DNA of 64,000 nt, taken from Mycobacterium sp. SMC-4. Lineage in GTDB: Bacteria > Actinomycetota > Actinomycetes > Mycobacteriales > Mycobacteriaceae. Shown in pieces: positions 19,233 to 26,657 of this stretch (positions within the stretch are counted from its first letter, which is position 1; every line of letters begins with the position of its first letter). Position numbers and translations under genes: made by a program. Location: assembly GCF_025263265.1 (NCBI RefSeq), contig NZ_CP079869.1, positions 62,001 through 126,000 of the forward strand, read 5' to 3'. The notes beneath the pieces are model-generated. The model ran no database searches and was not told the origin of the DNA. It saw nothing but the letters and a program-made list of their open reading frames with translations.

Positions 19233-19571
19233 TCACGCTCCGTCGGAGAGGTCGGAGGTGATCTCGGCAACCACGGCGTCGATCCGTTCCCGGTCCGCGT
19301 CAATGGACGCCGAGGCCTCGTGGTTGGCTTGGTGTAGCGCCTCGTTGACGCGATCCTCGACGGTCTCCGCGCCCAGCCGCAGGAGGCCGTCCCGGATGTG
19401 GACGTCCTTGATCCAGTGATGTCCGTTGAGCGTGACTTTGATGGTCTCGTCCTCGTCGGATCCGCTGAACGAGTCGGAGGCCATCTTCTCCAATTGGTCG
19501 TCCATCAGCGACTGCAGTCGCCGGGCCTGCTTGAGGACCGCGGCGACCTCGGGGTGCATGTCGTCGGTCAC
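19233..19571 (-). CDS. espL: EspL, YbaB/EbfC-fold ESX-1 associated protein
   Basis: The 112-residue product contains ETIKVTLNGHHWIKDVHIRD, GLLRLGAETVEDRVNEALH and a helical tail. This is the YbaB-like plan I recognise as EspL (Rv3880c). In M. tuberculosis EspL affects stability and secretion of other Esp proteins. The start is a GTG overlapping the espB stop by one base (TAGTG). An ATG eleven bases further in is an alternative. It is the last gene of the minus-strand mycP1-eccE1-espB-espL unit. Confidence 0.9.
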   Translation of the reverse strand: MTDDMHPEVAAVLKQARRLQSLMDDQLEKMASDSFSGSDEDETIKVTLNGHHWIKDVHIRDGLLRLGAETVEDRVNEALHQANHEASASIDADRERIDAVVAEITSDLSDGA

Positions 19572-21166
19572 TACGACTCCTTCCTGCTGTCGTCGGACGC
19601 ACCACGGCGCCGTGCCCGGTTGCCGACCACCGGCTCTGTCCACGGACGGTCTTCGGTGTAGAGTTCCTCGTCTTCGGAGAGCTGCGGATTACGCTTCTTC
19701 TCGCCGGTATTGCCCTGCGCGCCATGCATCATCGGGGCCATCCCACCCATGCCGCCGCCCATCGCGGCACCACCAGAGCCACCGGCACCCTGCGCGGGCG
19801 CAGGTGCGCTCGGCGCGACGACCGGGGTCGGCGCCACGGTCTCGGCACTGACAGCCGGCTGCAGCGGCCCGGCCGGAACCCCGGCGCCACCACCACCGCC
19901 GCCCGCCCCGGCGCCGCTGTGCGCGGCCGGCTGGACCGATGGACCCCGCGGGAATGTGGGCTCGGGCTTCGGGTGGGTGGGCGCGGTCGAGCCCGGGGAG
20001 CCTGCACCCGGAGCGCCCCCAGGTGTCGCCCCGCTCGGCGCCCCGGAGGAAGGGGCACCGCCTGAAGGGCTCCCGGCCGGCGAATTGCCTTCGGGTGCTT
20101 GCGTTGCTGCGGGCGATCCCCCAGCCGGCGATGTCGCGGCGTGCTGGGTGGGCCGTGGGGCACCGCCGCCGGCTTCCGAACTGCTGCCGTTACCCGCGGA
20201 CGGGGCGCCGCGACGGCTGTCATCTGATCGGGGGTCTGCGCGGCGGGCGTGTCGATGATCCTGCAAGGTCACCGGGACGCCCGACACCACCGGGTTGGGT
20301 GGTTCCTCGGGGGTGATCTGGTAGGGCTGTCCGTCGCGGGCGTAGGCGTTGCGTAGCGACTCAGACCGCGCCTGCAGTTCGGCCATTCGTTCCATCGTCG
20401 AATACGTATAAGGGCTCAGCGGTTTACCCATGACAGAGTCGTGGAGCTGTTGGTACTCGTCAGCCACCGGGTGGTGGTCCTGTCGAGCCGTGCGATGCGC
20501 CTGGGCGATGCGATCGGCCTCACCGGCGAGCCGTTTCCACGACTCGGCCAGCCCGATCAGCCAGTCGCGGTATCTGGTGAACTTCGCGTAGGCGGCGTCC
20601 GCGGCCGCGCCTTCCCACAGCACACTGTTGACTTCGAACTGACGTGCAGAGCCCTCCAAAGTCTGTGCGTTGGAACGCCACAACTGCGCGACTGCCTGCA
20701 GCGATGCACCGTGGTCGCCGGCATCGAGTGCCCGTTGGGCATCTGGAGGGAACATCATCTGATCAGCCGGAGGTTGCCCTTTCGGGATCGGCATCGCCGG
20801 CGGCCGTGGTGGGGCGGGGGTGGTCACCGCCTTCGGGTACACCGTGGTGTCGGCGAGCGGGGTGCCGTCGCCATCGATCGTCGCCGCGATGTCCTGGGCC
20901 GAGGCCTGGTCGATCTGAGCGTACGCGTCGGCCACGTTGTGCAGTGTCTGAGCCAGTCGGGTGCCTTCGATCTTGCCGAACTGCTGGTGCGCCCATAGTG
21001 CTCTGGCATTGACCGCCAAATTGGTCACGGCCACGCTGCTGACAATCAAGGCGTCGGGTGCCACCAGTTCGGGCTGCGCCGATGCAGACGTCCACACGAG
21101 ACTCTCGATCTGGGTCGCCTTGCGGTGCAAGTCCTCAGGCTCGACCTGAACCTCCTCGGAGCTCAT
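19571..21166 (-). CDS. espB: EspB, secreted PE-PPE-like ESX-1 substrate
   Basis: The 531-residue protein has an N-terminal PE-like half with export signal Y82-A-Q-I-D86 and a PPE-like half with W184-E-G186 (SVLWEGAAADAAYAKF). The C-terminal half from about residue 290 is long and rich in Gly, Pro, Ser and Ala. The final segment (LSEDEELYTEDRPWTEPVVG) is charged. M. tuberculosis EspB is about 460 residues, so the low-complexity part is expanded here. EspB is cleaved by MycP1 in its C-terminal region and can form heptameric rings. Its start overlaps the eccE1 stop (ATGA). Confidence 0.93.
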   Translation of the reverse strand: MSSEEVQVEPEDLHRKATQIESLVWTSASAQPELVAPDALIVSSVAVTNLAVNARALWAHQQFGKIEGTRLAQTLHNVADAYAQIDQASAQDIAATIDGDGTPLADTTVYPKAVTTPAPPRPPAMPIPKGQPPADQMMFPPDAQRALDAGDHGASLQAVAQLWRSNAQTLEGSARQFEVNSVLWEGAAADAAYAKFTRYRDWLIGLAESWKRLAGEADRIAQAHRTARQDHHPVADEYQQLHDSVMGKPLSPYTYSTMERMAELQARSESLRNAYARDGQPYQITPEEPPNPVVSGVPVTLQDHRHARRADPRSDDSRRGAPSAGNGSSSEAGGGAPRPTQHAATSPAGGSPAATQAPEGNSPAGSPSGGAPSSGAPSGATPGGAPGAGSPGSTAPTHPKPEPTFPRGPSVQPAAHSGAGAGGGGGGAGVPAGPLQPAVSAETVAPTPVVAPSAPAPAQGAGGSGGAAMGGGMGGMAPMMHGAQGNTGEKKRNPQLSEDEELYTEDRPWTEPVVGNRARRRGASDDSRKES

Positions 21167-22560
21167 GATTCCAGCACCATCTGGTAGCGGCTTTCCTCGC
21201 GGGGATTGATCAGTCTGATCGGCAATTGCTTATGCCGGGGGGTGGCTATGAAGTTGTCTCGCAGCACAACCCGTCCCAGTCCCGGATGGGTGCCGAGATA
21301 CGTGGTGGCATGCGGCCATGACACCTTGGCGACCGGCCCGGTCCGCGCGTTGACGTACCCGGCGAACTCCCGGAACTCTGGCGCCAGCGTCACCTCGGCG
21401 CCGGCGGCTGTCGAGCGCACGACGAACTGCGTGAACAACCGCGCGTCACCGAGATTGATGCAACTGTCGACGTCGTCGAAGGGCATGTACACCGGATAGC
21501 GGTCAGCAGTCTCGCCGACCAGGACACCGGCAGAGCCGACCGGCAGTTCGTAGTGTCGGTCGGTGACCGGGCTTTGACCCAGCAGGGCGGCGCGCTGACC
21601 TCCGTACAAGCAGGAAAACCCGCGCGGTGTCGAGGGGTTGGCCAGCGTGGTGAGTAGCACGGTAGCCGTCGGAGCCGACCCCGGCGTGATGCGCACCTGG
21701 GTAACGGTGTGGTCGGCGCGCGCAGACCACCAGACATCGGGTCCCCCGGGGGCGGCGTAGGCCGCGGTAAAGGTGCTGCGGCCCTTGATCATCGACCAGG
21801 TCTCGCGTTCGAAGCTGATCTCGGTGGCACGGTCGAAGTCGTCGAAACTGCGTGCCGGACGGGCGTCGACCCCGCGGCTGGCGAGGTGGTCGGCGATGCG
21901 GGTGGTCGAGGACACCAGGTACTGCGCCAGCCCTGCGACTCCGACGTTGCGGCGGACGGCGGATTTCTGTGTGCGCTCGGGGTTGGCACGCAACACAATC
22001 CAGGTTCGTCGGCGGGCCGGCGCCGGATACGGTCCGACGACCTGTTCGTAGAGCGCGACCAAAGCCGACGGTGCGGTCTTCCCGACACGGTAACCAGCTG
22101 AAACCACATCGGCGTGGAGGTCGGGGCAAAACGCGCGCAGGAGGTCCTCGACGACGCGGGTGTGGATCACGTCGTCGGTGAACGCCGCCCCGTTGACGAT
22201 CACCGTGGGTGTGAACGGCCGCGGGACCAATTCGATCACCGACACCAAGTGCTCACCCTGCCACCGCACCGCGACGTGGTCGGCAGGGACCACCGTCGCC
22301 CCCACGGCCGGCTCCGACGGTGCCGGCGGAGGCTGGCGATGCCGGCGCCGCCAGGCGACGAGCGCACCCACCCAGCCGGTCAGACGCCGGCCCCGGATGG
22401 TGACCACGGCGCTGAGCCCGGTCACAACCGCCAGCGTGATGCCCAGCCACGACAGGTTGATCGCGTTGAAGAGCAGGACAACGGCGGGAATCAGCACCGC
22501 GGCCCCCAGCGCGTGGCCGGTGGTGAAGCGCAGACCGAAGATCGACCGGAGATTTCTCAT
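21163..22560 (-). CDS. eccE1: EccE1, ESX-1 membrane complex subunit
   Basis: The 465-residue protein has two N-terminal transmembrane helices (TTGHALGAAVLIPAVVLLFN and WLGITLAVVTGLSAVVTI). A cytosolic domain follows with WSARADHTVTQVRITPG and LGRVVLRDNFIATPRHKQLP, as in EccE proteins (about 460 residues). EccE is the peripheral subunit of the ESX complex. I chose ATG 22560, which overlaps the mycP1 stop (ATGA). The frame is open to 22734, but that part lies within mycP1. Confidence 0.94.
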   Translation of the reverse strand: MRNLRSIFGLRFTTGHALGAAVLIPAVVLLFNAINLSWLGITLAVVTGLSAVVTIRGRRLTGWVGALVAWRRRHRQPPPAPSEPAVGATVVPADHVAVRWQGEHLVSVIELVPRPFTPTVIVNGAAFTDDVIHTRVVEDLLRAFCPDLHADVVSAGYRVGKTAPSALVALYEQVVGPYPAPARRRTWIVLRANPERTQKSAVRRNVGVAGLAQYLVSSTTRIADHLASRGVDARPARSFDDFDRATEISFERETWSMIKGRSTFTAAYAAPGGPDVWWSARADHTVTQVRITPGSAPTATVLLTTLANPSTPRGFSCLYGGQRAALLGQSPVTDRHYELPVGSAGVLVGETADRYPVYMPFDDVDSCINLGDARLFTQFVVRSTAAGAEVTLAPEFREFAGYVNARTGPVAKVSWPHATTYLGTHPGLGRVVLRDNFIATPRHKQLPIRLINPREESRYQMVLES

Positions 22561-23903
22561 CGCCGCCTCAACGATCGTCGGGCCAGTGCGCCGATGCCGA
22601 GAGTGAGGGCGACGCCGAAACTGACGAGGACAACCGCGGTGATCGGGCCGCGGTCGGGTGGTGGCACGTGTACCGGCGGGGGGATCGTCTTGACCTGGTA
22701 GGGAACCTGGGCCGGGCCGGGCGGCACCTCCCACGTGAGCGCGGCGACCGGGTCGATCACCCCGGCCCCGACGACGTTGTCCACTCCGCCGCCGGGATGC
22801 CGCGCGGTTGCCGTGATCCGATTGATGACCTGAGCGGGGGTGAGCTCGGGAAAACGCTGGCGCACAAGCGCTGCCAGTCCGGAAACGTAGGCGGCGGAGA
22901 ACGAGGTACCGGAGATGGGGATGGGACCGTCCTCGCCTTGCAGCGCGTTGACCGGGTTCCCGTCGTAGCCGAGGGCTACCAGGTTCTCACCCGGCGCGGC
23001 CGCGTCCAGCCACGGCCCGTGCATCGAGAATCCGCTGGGCTGGCCGTTCGGTGCGATGCTGCCGACGGTGAGCACCAGCGGGGAATACCACGCCGGCGAG
23101 ACGATCGAAGACACTTTCTGCCAGCCGCGCGGATCCGCGGGTACAGCCGGATCGGGTCCGGGGTTCTGCGTACAGTCGCCGCCGGTGTTACCCGCGGCGA
23201 CGACGATCACTGCACCCTTGACGTTGACCGCGTAATCGATTGCGGCACCGACCGCGTTCTCGTTGATCGGGCGGGTGGTCTTGTAGCAGGCCGCCTCGCT
23301 GATATTGATGACCTGGGCGCCGATATTGGCGGCGTGCACGATGGCGCGTGCCAGGCTGCGCAGTGACCCGGCGGTGCGGGTGGTGTTGGGATCATTGGGA
23401 TCGTTGCGGGTGCCGACCGGCTGGAAGCTGTCGGAGGTCTGCCGCAGCGACAGTATGCGGGCATCCGGGGCGACACCGACGAACGCGTCGGTGGGAGCGG
23501 GCCGGCCGGCGAGGACAGCCGCGGTGAGCGTCCCGTGCGCGTCGCAATCGGACATGCCATTGCCGGCCTGGTCGACGAAGTCTCCACCGGGCTCGGCGGG
23601 TACCCGGGCCGATCCATTGGCTCCGGTGTCGATGACGGCGACCGTGATGCCCGCCCCGGTGGCAAAGCGGTGAGCATCGGACAGGCGTAGGTAGTCGCTG
23701 GCCCACGGGCGGTCGGCGAAGTTCGAATCCGGAAACACCGTAGGTGCTGCGCACACCCGGCGCTGCTCCATCGGTTGGTCGGGACCGGTTTCGTCGGGCG
23801 GTATCGCCGCAGGGTCGATCACCGGCGGTTCGATCGCCCCAACCGGCGGTGCACACACGACCAGCAAGAGCAATGCGGCGACCACCCCCGCTACACGCCG
23901 CAT
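22557..23903 (-). CDS. mycP1: MycP1, membrane-anchored subtilisin-like serine protease
   Basis: The 448-residue mycosin has a signal peptide (VVAALLLLVVCAPPVGAIEP), catalytic Asp92 in VAVIDTGANG, His123 in DAHGTLTAAV and Ser334 in SGTSFSAAYVSG. A Pro-rich linker and a C-terminal transmembrane helix (VVLVSFGVALTLGIGAL) follow, ending in RRSLRRR. It caps the periplasmic side of the ESX-1 complex, is needed for its stability and cleaves EspB. It leads the minus-strand unit mycP1-eccE1-espB-espL, whose promoter should lie in 23904-24028. Confidence 0.96.
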   Translation of the reverse strand: MRRVAGVVAALLLLVVCAPPVGAIEPPVIDPAAIPPDETGPDQPMEQRRVCAAPTVFPDSNFADRPWASDYLRLSDAHRFATGAGITVAVIDTGANGSARVPAEPGGDFVDQAGNGMSDCDAHGTLTAAVLAGRPAPTDAFVGVAPDARILSLRQTSDSFQPVGTRNDPNDPNTTRTAGSLRSLARAIVHAANIGAQVINISEAACYKTTRPINENAVGAAIDYAVNVKGAVIVVAAGNTGGDCTQNPGPDPAVPADPRGWQKVSSIVSPAWYSPLVLTVGSIAPNGQPSGFSMHGPWLDAAAPGENLVALGYDGNPVNALQGEDGPIPISGTSFSAAYVSGLAALVRQRFPELTPAQVINRITATARHPGGGVDNVVGAGVIDPVAALTWEVPPGPAQVPYQVKTIPPPVHVPPPDRGPITAVVLVSFGVALTLGIGALARRSLRRR

Positions 23904-24028
23904 TTGGTGTCACCCCCTGCCGACATCCACCCGTGGATAGTGTGCCGACAGCTACCCGGCAAACCCAAAGCACCCCCCGCGGGTCAGGCAAAGAGCTACG
24001 TTAGGCGCCCCTGTCGGAAGCACACCGG

Positions 24029-25741
24029 CTAGCTTAAGGGCGCCGCACGGGGAGTCATTTCGCTTTCTTGTGGCGACGACGTCGCGCCGCGATCAGCCAC
24101 GACGTAATGCGCTCCCCGTCGTTCCCCTTGCATGGCCAGAGCCCCGCGCTCAACGAGGCGTTTCAGGGTTTCGCGCGCGTGTTGGGGCGTTGTCTGACAG
24201 AGCTCTGCAGCTTGGCCACGGGTGATCGATCCGTAGGCTCCGACGTAATCGAGGATCATACGTTCCTGCTGGAGGGGATCTGCGCCCTTCACGCGTACGT
24301 AGGCACTACGGTCCTGCGCGAGGTCGTAGAACCGAGCAGTGAGATGGAACTTCCGGCTGCGGCCAGCCCCACGTGCTTCAAGAATCCCCGCTTCAACCAG
24401 CCGCGCGAGAATGCCCCGGACTGTCGCAGGTATCAGATTGAGCGCGGAGGCGACCTCAGGACCAGTCGCGGATCCGGATGACTTGACTTCGTGCACAGTG
24501 CGGATCTCGTCGAGGCTCAGAGGCTGTTGATGAGCGTCTTCCCACGTGAGCAGGAATCGCACCAGGTCGAGGTCCGCGCTTCCAAGTGGCACTGTCACGA
24601 CGACCGATTCGGCGGTGCTGCGAGAGTAGTCGGGGGCGTCTCGGCCAGCTCGCAACTGTTGTTCGAACATGTCGTTGACACCCTTGCCGCGACGCTCCAC
24701 GAGACCCGCGCGCTTGAAGGTGGCAGCGAGTATCGGACTTCTCGGCCGCGACTGATCGAGGATGTTGGTAAGGGTCACTCCCGGTGGAAGGCCACCGGGA
24801 TTCGAAACCACGAACTCGCTGCCGGTGATTTGCACGAGAGTGGGACCAACGGCCGCGTAGTCGCGGTGGACCAGCGCGTTGGCGACGGCTTCTCGGCGCG
24901 TCACCGAAGGAATGAGTGAGATTTCGACCTTCTGCAGACCCACCGTCAGCTCGGTAGTTGTGTTGCGCTGATCGATCAGCTTGCGCAGTTCTTCCGCGGC
25001 TCGTAGGAGCGGAGCCATGATACGAACGTTGGCTGACATGTTGTCCGCACGAAGGTCCTGAAAGAGACACTCGGCGTTGGGAACCCAACGCTGTAGGGAC
25101 TCCTCTGTTCCGAACAGGAGAATCGCGCCGAGGCTCACGGGTTCGTTGAGTGGCACAAGACCCAGTGCGCGCAGAATGTCGATGTCGGACAAGCCACCTA
25201 GGTCATCTCCAGCGGTGCGACAGAGTTTCCGAAAACGGTCGAATTCTGCCGGATCCAGGTCCGCCAGCGTGGCTCCGCGTGCCTGGGCTGCGGCGAAATC
25301 CTGCCCACGCGTCACCATTCCCATGCTGACGATCTCATGGGGGGTCATCGGCACGCAGGCAGGATGACCTGTCGTGTCGAGGACCCTTCGGGTGAAGACA
25401 CCGAGCTTCGTGCCCACAGGTCCGGGGTCCGCCCGCGGAACGTCGACACGGATGATCTCGCGCTTGTCGATGATTTCGACTGCGACCTCAACCGCTAGCG
25501 CCGGCTCGGTGTTGGCCTGTACGTATGCAGCGACCCTGGCGGGGTCGGTGCGAGTACCGTGACGGGGTCTCGCGCCTATCACCGTGCCGTCGTCCTCGAC
25601 CCCGATCAGTAGCACCCCGCCGTCGCCGTTTGCTAGGCAGGCGACTACTCGCGCCAGCTCCTTGTCATTGATCTCGGACTTGAACTCGGCAGTCATACTT
25701 TCGCCGGCTTCGAGGATGGCGGACGTGTCCACACAGTCCAT
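24029..25741 (-). CDS. AlbA_2-domain ATP-binding/transcriptional regulator-like protein
   Basis: The 570-residue protein has an N-terminal Schlafen AlbA_2 domain (MTAEFKSEINDKELARVVAC, then NGDGGVLLIGVEDDG). A GHKL-like ATPase segment typical of COG2865 follows (TRREAVANALVHRDY, then IVSNPGGLP-type sequence and RRGKGVNDMFEQQL). Two winged-helix segments close it (ATGPEVASALNLIPATVRGI and TRGQAAELCQTTPQHARETL). Such proteins are annotated as RecG-like or AAA_4 regulators with unclear biochemical function. It sits between mycP1 and ptsH, adjacent genes in the M. smegmatis order I remember, so it is probably inserted. Palindromic operators lie 26-60 bases before the start, suggesting autoregulation. 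The ATG at Met16 is an alternative start. Confidence 0.8.
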   Translation of the reverse strand: MDCVDTSAILEAGESMTAEFKSEINDKELARVVACLANGDGGVLLIGVEDDGTVIGARPRHGTRTDPARVAAYVQANTEPALAVEVAVEIIDKREIIRVDVPRADPGPVGTKLGVFTRRVLDTTGHPACVPMTPHEIVSMGMVTRGQDFAAAQARGATLADLDPAEFDRFRKLCRTAGDDLGGLSDIDILRALGLVPLNEPVSLGAILLFGTEESLQRWVPNAECLFQDLRADNMSANVRIMAPLLRAAEELRKLIDQRNTTTELTVGLQKVEISLIPSVTRREAVANALVHRDYAAVGPTLVQITGSEFVVSNPGGLPPGVTLTNILDQSRPRSPILAATFKRAGLVERRGKGVNDMFEQQLRAGRDAPDYSRSTAESVVVTVPLGSADLDLVRFLLTWEDAHQQPLSLDEIRTVHEVKSSGSATGPEVASALNLIPATVRGILARLVEAGILEARGAGRSRKFHLTARFYDLAQDRSAYVRVKGADPLQQERMILDYVGAYGSITRGQAAELCQTTPQHARETLKRLVERGALAMQGERRGAHYVVADRGATSSPQESEMTPRAAPLS

Positions 25742-25766
25742 TATGCATAACTATGGAGATGTTATG

Positions 25767-25800
25767 CCATGAACTTCATGGAATCATAACTTATGATTCC
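25767..25800. promoter_or_regulatory. Two abutting palindromic operator sites
   Basis: Two perfect palindromes share their junction. CCATGAA-C-TTCATGG is at 25767-25781, and a 21-base palindrome at 25780-25800 has arms GGAATCATAA and TTATGATTCC around a single C. A third short palindrome, TTATGCATAA (25741-25750), touches the start codon of the AlbA_2 gene. All are A/T-rich against a GC-rich background. Their place in front of the gene points to a homodimeric regulator, most simply the gene's own winged-helix product. Confidence 0.7.
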
Positions 25801-26340
25801 GTAAGGTCCCGCGTTCCGGGCAAGCGGTGATGTCTCGTCAGGTTCTGTGGCCGTCGTTCAACTCCCGTGCCAGTCCGACGCGGCGAGACTAGTCAGATAC
25901 TTCGCGTAGTTGGGACCGCGTGATTAGGCGGGACATATGTGTACATGAGTGTTCGCATGCCGCCGATTTGATGCCCCGATGCCCGACTCTGAGCAGGCAG
26001 GTATTCACACTGCCGCATCAGTTATGAAACAGCCCCCATATTCCTTCCACGGAGTCATAACTTATGAAAGTTATGAAGTCGGCAAACTGGCGCGCAAGAT
26101 GGTGCATCAGCTGGGCTAGCCGTCCAGCAAATGTCGTGTCATGCAGCAACCTCGGAAGGTCCACTCCACCAGTTACCGGATCGGGCCGGTGGGCAGGCTT
26201 CGGCAGAGAGCTGTTGTAGGAGCCCTCAAACCGGTGGTCCTGAGCCCGCGACGGACCAAGGCGCACCCGTGTCGTTCAAGTTGCGGCGTGGAGTGAGCTC
26301 TGGCGCTGCGTTACGACCGAGATCCCAGCACCCTCAGCAC
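25801..26340. other. Gene-poor stretch with a further operator copy
   Basis: These 540 bases between the AlbA_2 gene and ptsH contain no gene I can support. The 13-base core TCATAACTTATGA of the upstream operator recurs exactly at 26055-26067. Half-sites GTTATGAA occur at 26021-26028 and again at about 26070-26077. Base composition around 25900-26080 is less GC-rich than the flanks. An 82-codon minus-strand frame (26018-26266) covers part of it but has no recognisable product. It may be the remnant of a lost gene once divergently controlled with the AlbA_2 gene, or an integration scar. Confidence 0.5.
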
Positions 26341-26598
26341 TCAGGCGTCGAGGTCCTGCTGCACCAGCTCGGCGACCTTGTTCAGGGCGGCCTCGTCGTC
26401 GGAGGCGACGGTGACCTCGGCGCCGTTGCCGGCACCCAGCGTCATGATCATCAGCGCCGAGCCGGCGTCCACGGGCTCACCGCCGTCCATCGACAGGGTG
26501 ACGGGCACACCGGCCTCGACGACGGCCTCGGCGATGATCGCCGCGGGCCGGGCGTGCAGTCCGATGGCCGAGCCGACGATGACGGTCTTGGTGGGCAT
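26341..26598 (-). CDS. ptsH: HPr, phosphocarrier protein of the PTS
   Basis: The 85-residue protein has the HPr active-site sequence SAIGLHARPAA with the phosphorylated His15, and the DAGSALMIMTLGA helix region. It carries phosphate from enzyme I (ptsI, divergent at 30541) to EIIA of FruA. The usual regulatory serine site appears in the segment DAGSALMIM, but no HPr kinase is expected in mycobacteria. The ATG lies 59 bases after the fruA stop, with AGGAGAACCCCT as ribosome site. It is the last gene of the fruR-fruK-fruA-ptsH row. Confidence 0.95.
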   Translation of the reverse strand: MPTKTVIVGSAIGLHARPAAIIAEAVVEAGVPVTLSMDGGEPVDAGSALMIMTLGAGNGAEVTVASDDEAALNKVAELVQQDLDA

Positions 26599-26657
26599 AG
26601 GGGTTCTCCTCTGAGTGGTGGGTTGGGTGTCGGTCGGGTCGGTGGATGGGGTGACGG

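Noticed and set aside
3009..23903. Assignment to ESX-2, ESX-3, ESX-4 or ESX-5
   Set aside because: espE-F-G-H order, split eccCa/eccCb, PE35/PPE68, espI, espL and espB together with whiB6 fit only ESX-1.
26018..26266. 82-codon minus-strand frame upstream of the AlbA_2 gene
   Set aside because: No recognisable domain or ribosome site, and it overlaps operator copies; treated as part of a gene-poor region.
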